Source: Anaerolineales bacterium
GTDB taxonomy: Bacteria > Chloroflexota > Anaerolineae > Anaerolineales > Villigracilaceae
Assembly: GCA_024710905.1 (NCBI GenBank)
Contig: JANJTV010000035.1
Span: 1 to 46,795 of the forward strand
Reading direction: 5' to 3'
DNA length: 46,795 bases
The notes beneath the pieces are model-generated. The model ran no database searches and was not told the origin of the DNA. It saw nothing but the letters and a program-made list of their open reading frames with translations. This document shows positions 38,650 to 46,348 of the stretch, piece after piece. Position numbers and translations under genes: made by a program. Within the stretch, counting starts at the first letter, position 1. The number at the start of each line of letters is the position of its first letter.

Positions 38650-39360
38650 CTATAAACCAAAATCGATGAAGAAACCGTACTGGGCCAGCAGGTTGAACAA
38701 ACCAAACATCAGCATGACGCCCACGATGACCATAATAATGCCCATTACAATTTCCACATAGCGCATCACAGGACCATGGTTCTTGAGGATATTAGTCACC
38801 CAGCCGATGCCCAGGGCAGCCAACAGGAAGGGAATGGCCAACCCAGCCGAGTAGGAACTTAGCAAAACAGTCCCTTGAGAAATCGAGCCGCCATTAAATG
38901 CCAGGGTCAGGATGGCTCCCAGCACCGGCCCCACGCATGGGGACCAGCCCGCCGAAAAGAAAACCCCCATCAGCGCGGAGGAGAAATATCCGAACTTGGC
39001 GTCCGGCAATTCCTGCACGCGGGTATCATATTCCAACAGGGGAATACGGAACACACCAATCATGTGCAGACCAAAAACGATGACAATAAAGCCGCCAATC
39101 CGCCCCAACCAGATGCTGATGTCGTAGAGCAGGCCGCCCAGGGCGGAGGCTGCCACACCCAGTAGGACGAAAACAACACTAAAGCCGAGCACAAAGGCCA
39201 GGCCATGCGAGAAGGTTCGCCAACGGTTGTTCTCGCCACCCGCAGCCCGACCGCCCAGGTAACCGACATAGGCCGGGACAAGGGCAAATACGCACGGAGA
39301 GAAAAAAGAAGCCAGCCCGGCCAGGAACGCCAGGCCTACAGATACATTTGCGAATTCCAT
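38650..39360 (-). CDS. ccdA: CcdA/DsbD-type thiol-disulfide transport membrane protein
   Basis: Moves reducing equivalents from cytoplasmic thioredoxin across the membrane to extracytoplasmic thiol proteins. The 236-residue protein has six hydrophobic segments and the two hallmark Cys-Pro sites: FFSPCVFALVPAYVGYLGG and AGWSPCVGPVLGAIL. A loop of about 20 residues (RIPLLEYDTRVQELPDAK) is typical. AAGGA precedes the ATG at 39360. It lies between the L,D-transpeptidase and the glutaredoxin-DUF2085 fusion. Cytochrome c maturation genes are not in the window, so its client is not known. Confidence 0.93.
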   Translation of the reverse strand: MEFANVSVGLAFLAGLASFFSPCVFALVPAYVGYLGGRAAGGENNRWRTFSHGLAFVLGFSVVFVLLGVAASALGGLLYDISIWLGRIGGFIVIVFGLHMIGVFRIPLLEYDTRVQELPDAKFGYFSSALMGVFFSAGWSPCVGPVLGAILTLAFNGGSISQGTVLLSSYSAGLAIPFLLAALGIGWVTNILKNHGPVMRYVEIVMGIIMVIVGVMLMFGLFNLLAQYGFFIDFGL

Positions 39361-39383
39361 AAATAATCCTTTAGATGGTACAA

Positions 39384-40496
39384 CTAGATAATACGACGTT
39401 CCACGGCCACAACGGTGCCGTGATTGGGCAGGGACATGGTCATGTCGCCCTGGTCAAGGGAAACGTGCGGAGTGGTCCAGCGGAAAACCCATTTGGCGTC
39501 TTCAGCCGTGGCATTGACACAGCCTTGCGAACGCGGCGCGCCAAAATCGTTGTGCCAGAAAGCAGCATGGATGGCAATACCTGTCCCTGCGAAGAGGGTC
39601 GTCCAGGCAACGGCAGGCGTATCCCAGCCGTTACCGGTTGTGCCGCCCTGCATATGGATGGTAATGGCCTTGCGCCAGGTGAGATGCTGCCCAACCGGGG
39701 TGAGTGGGTTTTCCACCGGCTGGCCGCTGGCGTTATATTCGCGGCCGGTGGAAACACGGCAGAAATACACTTCGCGATTGCCCTCAAAACACGATAAGGT
39801 CTGATAATTCAGATTAACGATGACTTTCTTCTCAGCCGGGTCAACATCCGGGCTGATGGGGGTTAATTCTTCCGGAGTCAGCGGGCGCAGGGCAGCCCCT
39901 TCCACCCAGAACAGGTCGCCAATTCCCCAGCCACGATCTATATCTTCATTAAATCGATAATAAACAATGCCATCCTCGCCAGTGCGAACCTGGTCGATCC
40001 AGACCACCTGCCCGTAATAAAGCCGGGGAATCAGGCCAAATGCCAGTGTATCTTTCAACCAGGGGGCACGGGCCGGAGGGTTGTCGAGGAAGAGGTTGGC
40101 ATAAGGCACGGTCACTTCGGCAAAGAAACCTCGCTGGCCTTCAGGCATGGCGCTGAGGGGAGTATTTGGCAGGTTGCGGGAGGGCTGCACATCAGAGGCA
40201 TACAGGTACCCTTTTGGTGTTTCAACCCAACGCTGATTGACGCGAAATGGCATCGGGCCGGTTACTTCCCGCAGCCAGGGCAAAAGCGCATCTTCGTAAA
40301 GCACTTCAAGGGTCTGGCTGTTGTAATCGGGCGCGGCCTTGAGTTCAATTTTTCCGCCTGTACTGTTGCGGGCAATGATGGGGCTATCAGTCGGGAAAGC
40401 ATCCAGACCAAAGGCGCGGGTGTACGGTGAAAACGCTGCCGCCCCGGCAGCGCCAGCCACCAGTTTCAGGAAGTCTCGGCGTGAAATTTTGCTCAT
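39384..40496 (-). CDS. Tat-exported L,D-transpeptidase (YkuD domain)
   Basis: Forms or exchanges 3-3 cross-links in peptidoglycan, or anchors proteins to it. The 370-residue precursor opens with a twin-arginine signal (SRRDFLKLVAGAAGAAAF). Residues about 40-200 contain SH3-like beta segments. The YkuD catalytic domain is C-terminal, with VNLNYQTLSCFEG, IHAAFWHNDFGAPRSQGCVN (nucleophilic Cys) and WTTPHV. The Tat signal, not Sec, implies folding before export. Catalysis needs a reduced Cys, and the next gene is ccdA, a source of extracytoplasmic reductant. Its promoter is at 40530-40558. Confidence 0.93.
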   Translation of the reverse strand: MSKISRRDFLKLVAGAAGAAAFSPYTRAFGLDAFPTDSPIIARNSTGGKIELKAAPDYNSQTLEVLYEDALLPWLREVTGPMPFRVNQRWVETPKGYLYASDVQPSRNLPNTPLSAMPEGQRGFFAEVTVPYANLFLDNPPARAPWLKDTLAFGLIPRLYYGQVVWIDQVRTGEDGIVYYRFNEDIDRGWGIGDLFWVEGAALRPLTPEELTPISPDVDPAEKKVIVNLNYQTLSCFEGNREVYFCRVSTGREYNASGQPVENPLTPVGQHLTWRKAITIHMQGGTTGNGWDTPAVAWTTLFAGTGIAIHAAFWHNDFGAPRSQGCVNATAEDAKWVFRWTTPHVSLDQGDMTMSLPNHGTVVAVERRII

Positions 40497-40529
40497 TATT
40501 ATTTCTCTCTTGATATATTTTGCCAGATA

Positions 40530-40558
40530 AGGATACTCGTAAATGATAGGTGCGTCAA
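40530..40558 (-). promoter_or_regulatory. promoter of the L,D-transpeptidase operon
   Basis: Minus strand TTGACG (40558-40553), 17-bp spacer, TATCCT (40535-40530). Expected start near 40523; an AGAGAG purine stretch precedes the ATG at 40496. Gaps between the following genes are 5-23 nt down to the terminator at 35444-35471. Confidence 0.65.
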
Positions 40559-40577
40559 TTGGCGGATTAAGATGGGA

Positions 40578-41225
40578 TTAATTCCGCAAATATTGTTCCA
40601 AGGCTTTCAGGCCATCCACACTCAGCTTGTGGGCAACGTCGGCTTCATGGAAAGTGGTTTCTGCTCCGGCTTCCTTTAGGATATTCAAAGAGGCACGCGC
40701 TAGGTCGATGGGGACCGTCTCATCCCGGGTGCCATGCGCCATAAACACATGTTTCCCTGCCAGCGGCCGGGTTTCAGTGATTTCATTGGAGCCAAGCGGA
40801 ACAAACCCAGCCAGCAGGCCCATCTTGCCGATGCGTTGAGGGTAGAGGAAGCCCAGTGTGGCAGCAACTGCCGCGCCCTGACTGAAACCGATTACATCAA
40901 ATGTTCCGGCATCCACGCCATTGGCCAGCGCCCACGAATCGACAAAATCCATCAGGCGGGTGCCCGCAGTGCGAAAATCATCCAGGGTGGGCCAACCATT
41001 ACGGCTTTCCCGCCAGGAAAAGCCACTGGGGGAAGCCTCCCAGGGAGCGCGAGGAGCCAGCAGCCAGTAATTGGTCGGGAATTTAGCCGGGAAGATCCAC
41101 ATAGAATTCTCGTCACCCGTCCAGCCATGAATCATGAGCAAGATGCGCCCCGGCCTGGTCTGCGGCAAATGGTAGCGGAAAGTCCACTCTTCAAAAGTTG
41201 CCAGCTGTGACTCGAGACGCGGCAT
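40578..41225 (-). CDS. alpha/beta hydrolase, phospholipase/carboxylesterase type
   Basis: A 215-residue serine hydrolase, probably an esterase for short acyl or lysolipid substrates. The triad is visible: Ser in VIGFSQGAAVAATLGF, Asp in HGTRDETVPID and His in ADVAHKLSVDG. LLMIHGWTGDENSMWIF forms the oxyanion region, and LLAPRAPWEA fits the carboxylesterase group. There is no signal peptide. Its ATG shares a base with the stop of the small membrane protein (TAATG), so the two are translationally coupled. Confidence 0.9.
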   Translation of the reverse strand: MPRLESQLATFEEWTFRYHLPQTRPGRILLMIHGWTGDENSMWIFPAKFPTNYWLLAPRAPWEASPSGFSWRESRNGWPTLDDFRTAGTRLMDFVDSWALANGVDAGTFDVIGFSQGAAVAATLGFLYPQRIGKMGLLAGFVPLGSNEITETRPLAGKHVFMAHGTRDETVPIDLARASLNILKEAGAETTFHEADVAHKLSVDGLKALEQYLRN

Positions 41226-41458
41226 TACCCTTCATTCCCTTTCCTGACAATCCAATCCAGCCCAAACATAAACAGCCAGATCAGGCCAATGGGCACCAGC
41301 GCTCCCAGCAGGCAGGCAAAGCCCAGGATGGCAGCGGGCAGACCATAGATCAGGGCGATTAAGCCCAGCCCAATCGTCAACAACAAAACGCCCACCCCCA
41401 CTGCCAGGCGCAAGTTGGTCTGAGTGGCATACTTCCTCAGGTCGGTTTCATTACCCAT
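41225..41458 (-). CDS. small two-helix membrane protein, unknown function
   Basis: A 77-residue protein with two hydrophobic helices (LRLAVGVGVLLLTIGLGLIA and AAILGFACLLGALVPIGLIW), plus a short charged N-terminus and C-terminus. I do not recognise a family. A GGAGAA Shine-Dalgarno precedes the ATG. The stop overlaps the hydrolase start as TAATG, and the patatin gene ends 18 nt upstream, so it sits in a small lipid-hydrolase-like operon. Confidence 0.75.
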   Translation of the reverse strand: MGNETDLRKYATQTNLRLAVGVGVLLLTIGLGLIALIYGLPAAILGFACLLGALVPIGLIWLFMFGLDWIVRKGNEG

Positions 41459-41476
41459 TTCGCGTTTCTCCTTCCA

Positions 41477-42361
41477 TCAGACATCCCGGCCCAGGGCATT
41501 CCTTACCCCGCGCGCCAGCCGGGCCTGCCAAGAGATAGCCTGTCGCAGATTGTGCAACTCGGCCTGGGCAGCCTGTTCCCCGATGCGGGACACTTTATTG
41601 ACATCCACCCGGTCAAGCATATTAATGTGGCCCACCGCCGGGCGGATTAATACATCCGGTTGGTCGGCACGCAGGCGCAATTCAGTCATTTCACGCTGGC
41701 CGATATCCACCGCTTCGATAAAGATGTTCAGCGCCTGCGCCAACGACAAACGGTTAATCTGCTCGGCGATCTGTGGCGGGACTGCCAGCGGGACGGTCAT
41801 CGGCGTGGACGGCTGGTCCAGTGGAGGCAGCAACGGTACAGCCACTACCGGCAAGCCTGGCGCAAGCGCGCGCGCCGCCCGTACAGGTACAGGGTCAAGC
41901 GTACCGCCGTCAATCAGGGTGTATTCATGCAACCGGCGAGGCGGGAAGATGCCCGGCACAGCGATGGAACCCAAAATGGCCTCACGCACCAGTCCTTCAC
42001 AGAGGATAATCTCGCGCCGGGAAGCCAGATCCACCGCCGCCACAGCCAATGGAATTTTCAAGTCATCGAAGGTCAGGCTGCCCAAGTTCTGGGCCAGCCA
42101 GTCGGCAATCCCACGAATACCCAGCAAACCCGGCCCATCTGAGAGCGGCCAGCCGTATAACTTCAACGGGTCAACCGATTCGACAAGGTCTTCGATCTCA
42201 TCCGGAGAAAGCCCTTTGGCATATAAAGCGCCGATGAGCGAACCAATGCTTGTCCCGGACACCGCCCGGATGATAAAACCCTCGCGTACCAATACACGTA
42301 AAACCCCGATATGGGCAGCGCCACGCACTCCGCCGCCGCCCAAGGCCACTGAAATTTCCAT
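41477..42361 (-). CDS. patatin-like phospholipase
   Basis: A 294-residue acyl hydrolase with a Ser-Asp dyad. The oxyanion loop is ALGGGGVRGAAHIGVL, the nucleophile Ser38 lies in VSGTSIGSL and the Asp in LIDGGTLDPVPV. No signal peptide is seen, so it acts in the cytoplasm or at the inner membrane. Bacterial relatives release fatty acids from phospholipids. The ATG follows CAGGAG. It heads an operon with the small membrane protein and the esterase, and is divergent from the unknown 454-residue protein across 62 bp. Confidence 0.92.
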   Translation of the reverse strand: MEISVALGGGGVRGAAHIGVLRVLVREGFIIRAVSGTSIGSLIGALYAKGLSPDEIEDLVESVDPLKLYGWPLSDGPGLLGIRGIADWLAQNLGSLTFDDLKIPLAVAAVDLASRREIILCEGLVREAILGSIAVPGIFPPRRLHEYTLIDGGTLDPVPVRAARALAPGLPVVAVPLLPPLDQPSTPMTVPLAVPPQIAEQINRLSLAQALNIFIEAVDIGQREMTELRLRADQPDVLIRPAVGHINMLDRVDVNKVSRIGEQAAQAELHNLRQAISWQARLARGVRNALGRDV

Positions 42362-42387
42362 TCGTTCTCCTGAAAATCAAACTACAA

Positions 42388-42415
42388 TTGGCAGATGCAA
42401 CCACAGAATTATAAA
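42388..42415 (+). promoter_or_regulatory. promoter of the unknown 454-residue protein
   Basis: TTGGCA (42388-42393), 16-bp spacer, TATAAA (42410-42415). Expected start at about 42421-42424, so the message has almost no leader before the ATG at 42424; an ATG at 42418 would lie upstream of it. Confidence 0.65.
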
Positions 42416-42423
42416 GGATGCCC

Positions 42424-43788
42424 ATGACCCGCGTTGCCGAATCTACCGAGAGTTCCTCACCCATTGTCACCCGCGCAGTCGCTGCCGGGCTGAACAATGA
42501 GTTTACTGAAAATTATCACTTCCCTGACTGGCAAAAAAGCCTGCTCAACCTGCTCGGGAGGTTCCCGGCGGATATGGGCCGGGCCGCCATTAGCCAGTTC
42601 CAACGCTTCTCTGGCTTGCCTGCCAGTGCATTAAGGTATTTTTCAATGGATGAGCTGATCGAGTCCCGCTTAAATGACTATGCGCAGCTCGATAGGCAAT
42701 TCCCGGCCATCCTGATTGGCCCGGCCCTGGGCGGGGCCACCACCAGCCTGGCCCTGTCTGCGGGAGGCCCTTACCTGCCCCAGGCTTTTATACTTACCCT
42801 GCGCGGCGGCAGCCCAGATGGCGACCTAGCAGCCTATTTCTGGCGTAGTTACGATGCTGCCCTATCGATTGCCCGCAACGACCCGCGGCTGGTGACGATA
42901 CAGCATTATGACCCCATCCACGATGGCTGGCTGACCAAATATGTAAATCACCTGCGCTTCAAATTGATCGATCTGCCGGAGCAATATGATCAATATATCA
43001 GGCAAAAACTCCAATCCGGCGGGGCGGTGATTTATCTCGATTGTGGCGCGTCATGGCTGCGCTACAAAGTCGGCCCGCGTAATTTTTTCCAGGTCGGCGG
43101 CTGGGGTGACATCCCCGACGAGGAATTCCTATCAGCAAGTAAACGCATCCGTGACTATGCCCGCAAAGCCGGGCTGGGATATACCAACTGGCGCATGACC
43201 GAATTCCCGCTCGAGCGAGGCCCGGAAAGTGAGTGGGGCTCCGAACCGGGCCTGGCTGAGTCGCTACATCAATTTTGCATCCAGCATGGCTACCAATTCG
43301 TTAAAATTTCCCTGGCGCACCCACACGACTTTTCGCGGCTGGCCTTTTCTGCTGCAACAAAACTATTGGAAAAGGAAGGCCGCCCGCCGCAGGGAACACT
43401 GGTGGAATGCTTCAGCCAGTTCGATGCCACAGCAGCCCGGCTGGGCAGCTTGTTGCCCCTGTGGCTGATTTTTAATACGCAGGACAGCGCACGACTTCTC
43501 AAGGAAATGTCCCATCAGTTCCCAAAAGATAAACCCATCTTTTTCTCCCCACTGGCAACTTTTTCCATCACACCCGATATGGCCGGCTGGGGCGACTGGC
43601 TGGAGGCCCTGGGCGGGCGGGATTTTATCAATATCGGCGCACGGAAATCACACTACCCTGCTGATGCCCGCGCCCTGCTGGAATGGAACAAACCATTGCG
43701 CAGGTGGGTGGAAGAGAATCGCCGTCCTGTTGCCGCCACCCTGAGCGCTGATGAGTTGTTATTGCTCAGCCAACAGTTGCCGGTCTAA
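42424..43788 (+). CDS. conserved-looking protein of unknown function, 454 residues
   Basis: I do not recognise the family. The protein is soluble without signal peptide. Notable segments are ILIGPALGGATTSLALSAGG, which looks like a Rossmann-type strand and glycine loop, then FILTLRGGSPDGDLAAYF, LVTIQHYDPIHDGWL and AVIYLDCGASWLRYKVGPRN. The C-terminal half contains LPLWLIFNTQDSARLLKEM and FINIGARKSHYP. This suggests an alpha/beta fold in two related halves, but no catalytic signature is certain. I place the start at the second ATG (42424) from the promoter spacing. Its stop overlaps the convergent aminotransferase stop by 4 nt. Confidence 0.75.
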   Translation: MTRVAESTESSSPIVTRAVAAGLNNEFTENYHFPDWQKSLLNLLGRFPADMGRAAISQFQRFSGLPASALRYFSMDELIESRLNDYAQLDRQFPAILIGPALGGATTSLALSAGGPYLPQAFILTLRGGSPDGDLAAYFWRSYDAALSIARNDPRLVTIQHYDPIHDGWLTKYVNHLRFKLIDLPEQYDQYIRQKLQSGGAVIYLDCGASWLRYKVGPRNFFQVGGWGDIPDEEFLSASKRIRDYARKAGLGYTNWRMTEFPLERGPESEWGSEPGLAESLHQFCIQHGYQFVKISLAHPHDFSRLAFSAATKLLEKEGRPPQGTLVECFSQFDATAARLGSLLPLWLIFNTQDSARLLKEMSHQFPKDKPIFFSPLATFSITPDMAGWGDWLEALGGRDFINIGARKSHYPADARALLEWNKPLRRWVEENRRPVAATLSADELLLLSQQLPV

Positions 43789-44933
43789 TATAACAATTCC
43801 TTCAACCCCGCCAGCAAGGCAGCGACATCTTCCGGCGTATTATAGGCCTGGATGCTAACGCGAACGAATTTGCGCCCCTGCCATTCAATTAGCGGCACCT
43901 CCACCCGGAACTGGTCGTACAGGGCGGTTTTCAGCCAGGCGATATCCAACTGTGCGGGAAGTTCGGCAGCGGCCATCTGGGCGTAGAATTGCCCGTTTAA
44001 CGGCGAGAGCGGCGGCAGCCGGGCCAGCATCGAGAGCTGTTCCAACGCCTGCGTAAGCAGGGCGTTGCACTCCCGTCGCATCGAATCCCAATCCCGTTCC
44101 TCCATATATTGAATAGCTGCCGGGACGGACAACCAGGCCGCCGGGTCTTTCGTGCCGCTCCACTCGAATAAATCCAGCATACGATTCGCAGACTGGGGCG
44201 GGTTGCCATAGCCCCAGCTCACCACCAGCGGTGCAAGCAGGGATTGCACCTGCGGGCGGGCATACAGGAAAGCCGCGCCCTTGGGGGCCAGCATCCATTT
44301 GTGACAGTTGCCGGTCACAAAATCGGCATCGAGGGCGGCGAGGTCAAGCGACACCTGCCCGGGCGCATGGGCCGCATCAATGATGGTCAGCAGGCCCAAC
44401 TCCCGCGCGCGGCAGCAGATGGCTTCGACCGGCAGGCGCAGGGCGGTTGGCGAAGTAATCTGGCTGAGATAGACCACGCGAGTACGATCAGTTAGCCCTG
44501 CCCAGAATTGCGTCAAAAGTTGTTCTTCGGTTTCAAAAGGGAGTTGCAAGGGCTGGCGAACATAGACTGCGCCGGTGCGCTCGCAGGCAAATTCCCATGT
44601 AAAATCGCAGGCACCGTATTCATGGTTAGTGGAAAGAATCTCGTCTCCAGGCTGGAGATCAAGAGAGCGGGCAATAATATTGACACCGTATGTGGCGTTG
44701 GGAACATAAATCAGGTTATCGGGGTGCGCGCCCAGGTAAGCGCCCAGCGCCGCACGCGATTCAGCCAGCAGGCTGTGATATTCGCGGCCCAGGAACAAAA
44801 CCGGCTGGGCTTCCAGCCGCCGCTGCCAGTTTTGATAGGCTTCAAAAACCGGTTTCGGGCAGGCCCCGAACGAACCATGATTTAAAAAATGAATGGATGG
44901 GTCGAGCAGGAAATCTTGCTTGAAATGGCTCAC
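43785..44933 (-). CDS. class V aminotransferase, isopenicillin N epimerase-like
   Basis: A 382-residue PLP enzyme of the cysteine desulfurase/isopenicillin N epimerase group. Visible motifs are FLNHGSFGACPKPVFEA, the LSTNHEYGACDFTWEF loop, IDAAHAPGQVSLDL (Asp binds the PLP nitrogen) and FVTGNCHKWMLAPKG (Lys forms the Schiff base). The true reaction is open; many relatives are uncharacterised lyases or desulfurases. The start is GTG at 44933: no in-frame ATG lies upstream, and TATAAT stands six bases before it, suggesting a leaderless message. Its stop overlaps the convergent unknown gene. Confidence 0.9.
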   Translation of the reverse strand: MSHFKQDFLLDPSIHFLNHGSFGACPKPVFEAYQNWQRRLEAQPVLFLGREYHSLLAESRAALGAYLGAHPDNLIYVPNATYGVNIIARSLDLQPGDEILSTNHEYGACDFTWEFACERTGAVYVRQPLQLPFETEEQLLTQFWAGLTDRTRVVYLSQITSPTALRLPVEAICCRARELGLLTIIDAAHAPGQVSLDLAALDADFVTGNCHKWMLAPKGAAFLYARPQVQSLLAPLVVSWGYGNPPQSANRMLDLFEWSGTKDPAAWLSVPAAIQYMEERDWDSMRRECNALLTQALEQLSMLARLPPLSPLNGQFYAQMAAAELPAQLDIAWLKTALYDQFRVEVPLIEWQGRKFVRVSIQAYNTPEDVAALLAGLKELLY

Positions 44934-44939
44934 CCATCC

Positions 44940-44968
44940 ATTATATCGTTACAGGTCAGGGAATTTAA
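44940..44968 (-). promoter_or_regulatory. aminotransferase promoter, leaderless GTG layout
   Basis: Minus strand TTAAAT (44968-44963), 17-bp spacer, perfect TATAAT (44945-44940), six bases, GTG at 44933. The -35 box overlaps the last codons of the upstream HEAT-like gene. Confidence 0.65.
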
Positions 44969-45519
44969 TGAACGCGCCACACCCCGGCATACTTGCGGCG
45001 ATATTTCAGGTCTTCCTCCAGTGAAATCCATGCCAGCGCTTTGTCGCGGATGTCCTGCTCGCCAACCTGGTCAAACAGGTTGCGCATGCCCTGCAAAATA
45101 TCAAAACGGATCAACGTGCAGTTCTTCTCGGCGGCACACTCGTTATAACGCAACTCCAGCCCGCCAAGCAGCATGCGCCGCTGGGGCAGCCCGGCCAGCC
45201 CAATCTTCCACAGAGATTGCATGCAGTGGCGGGCCGTAACAAAACGTTCATCCCGCGTCACCTGCAACAGGACCGGGAAGTCACGCAGGATACGCATTTC
45301 AGGGTCGCTTTTGGCCGCCAGGTTACACAACACTTGCGATGAAATCGCCCGAACATGGTTGTCGCGATGACTTAGCCCTGCCACCAGACGATCCCAGGCC
45401 TCGTAAGCCCAGGGGACAGGCTGTTTCGTTTCGGCCATTAGCGCATTATAAGCTGTATTCTGCAAATCGCCATCCGGCGAAAAAATATTGGCAAGCTGTT
45501 TCAGGGCTGTCATTTCCAT
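44965..45519 (-). CDS. HEAT-repeat-like protein
   Basis: A 184-residue all-helical soluble protein. Segments such as YEAWDRLVAGLSHRDNHVRA, LCNLAAKSDPEMRIL and VTRDERFVTARHCMQSLWKI have the spacing of HEAT repeats, which act in protein binding. Function is unknown. The start is the ATG at 45519, sharing a base with the TGA of the HhH gene (TGATG), so the two are translationally coupled; a TTG at 45522 is also possible. Confidence 0.75.
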   Translation of the reverse strand: MEMTALKQLANIFSPDGDLQNTAYNALMAETKQPVPWAYEAWDRLVAGLSHRDNHVRAISSQVLCNLAAKSDPEMRILRDFPVLLQVTRDERFVTARHCMQSLWKIGLAGLPQRRMLLGGLELRYNECAAEKNCTLIRFDILQGMRNLFDQVGEQDIRDKALAWISLEEDLKYRRKYAGVWRVH

Positions 45520-45740
45520 CAACCACTCGTTGATTCTTCCCCGGCAAAGGTTAGCTCAGCTTGCGTCAGGGCCTGGCGCAGGGTTTTAATCGCATTCGGT
45601 CCAACACCGTGCAGGTTTTCAATTTCCAATTGGCTGCGCCGGGCGAGCTGCTCGAGGCAGGTAATTCCCTCTGCGGCCAGGGCGCGCAGGGCCGGTTTCG
45701 AGAGCCCAACAGGCAAAGGGTGTTCTCTGGCTGGCATCAT
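45519..45740 (-). CDS. small helix-hairpin-helix protein
   Basis: A 73-residue protein built of one helix-hairpin-helix unit, similar to the C-terminal domain of RNA polymerase alpha: [20 protein letters not shown] followed by [16 protein letters not shown]. Such domains bind DNA without sequence specificity, or bind proteins. The start ATG at 45740 overlaps the TGA of the VOC-protein gene (ATGA), and its stop overlaps the next start (TGATG). An isolated HhH protein of this size is probably an accessory factor; its target is unknown. Confidence 0.8.
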   Translation of the reverse strand: MMPAREHPLPVGLSKPALRALAAEGITCLEQLARRSQLEIENLHGVGPNAIKTLRQALTQAELTFAGEESTSG

Positions 45741-46216
45741 GCACCCCCGTAATAGGCCTTTCGCAATTCGGCCAGGTCAATCTTACTCATATGCAGCATG
45801 GCCTGCGTCACACGCCCAGCTTTTTCAGGATCCGGGTCGCTCATCAATTCACCCAGTTCGCGAGGCACAACCTGCCACGACAGGCCAAACCTGTCCTTCA
45901 GCCAGCCACACTGGCTCGGTTCGCCGCCATCCGCAATGAGGCGCTCCCACAGGAAATCCACTTCCTCCTGTGACTCGCAATTCACCAGCAGCGAAATCGC
46001 CTCCGTGAACTTGAATTGCGGACCGCCGTTCAGGGCCACGAACTCCTGGCCGTCCAGTTCAAAATTGATCGTCATCACCTTGCCAGCCGGGCCGGGCACA
46101 TCTACACCAAAACGGGCAATATTCAGGATACGGGAGTTCTTGAACAGGGAAACATACAGATTAACGGCTTCCTCGGCCTGTTCATCGAACCACAAGAAAG
46201 TATTGATTTTTTGCAT
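45737..46216 (-). CDS. VOC superfamily protein, PhnB/YdcJ-like
   Basis: A 159-residue protein of the vicinal oxygen chelate superfamily, of the group often annotated as PhnB or 3-demethylubiquinone methyltransferase-like. [37 protein letters not shown] and [15 protein letters not shown] are typical. The catalytic role is unknown. The start is the ATG at 46216, 8 nt after AAAGGAG; the ATG at 46221 is out of frame, and a longer in-frame opening at 46243 overlaps the -10 box. It heads a three-gene overlapping unit with the HhH and HEAT-like genes. Confidence 0.9.
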   Translation of the reverse strand: MQKINTFLWFDEQAEEAVNLYVSLFKNSRILNIARFGVDVPGPAGKVMTINFELDGQEFVALNGGPQFKFTEAISLLVNCESQEEVDFLWERLIADGGEPSQCGWLKDRFGLSWQVVPRELGELMSDPDPEKAGRVTQAMLHMSKIDLAELRKAYYGGA

Positions 46217-46242
46217 GGCATGTTCTCCTTTGGCAATAACCA

Positions 46243-46271
46243 ATTATAGATTATTTGTTCTATTTTTTCAA
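46243..46271 (-). promoter_or_regulatory. strong promoter of the VOC-HhH-HEAT unit
   Basis: Minus strand TTGAAA (46271-46266), 17-bp A/T-rich spacer, perfect TATAAT (46248-46243). Expected start near 46236, followed by AAAGGAG. Confidence 0.82.
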
Positions 46272-46324
46272 GGGGGATTTTTCCAGACGGGCGACCCCTA
46301 ACCTGCCCCCGCTACCGGGAAAGG

Positions 46325-46330
46325 TATAAT
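46325..46330 (+). promoter_or_regulatory. -10 box of the right-edge glucosidase gene
   Basis: Perfect TATAAT with no clear -35. Expected start near 46337, leaving a very short leader that still includes TTGGAGG (46336-46342). Confidence 0.5.
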
Positions 46331-46348
46331 CCACCTTGGAGGCAACCC

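Noticed and set aside
41424-42500. 358-codon plus-strand frame
   Set aside because: Antisense to the patatin gene; Ser/Arg/Thr-rich with no domain, and the patatin motifs on the other strand are clear.
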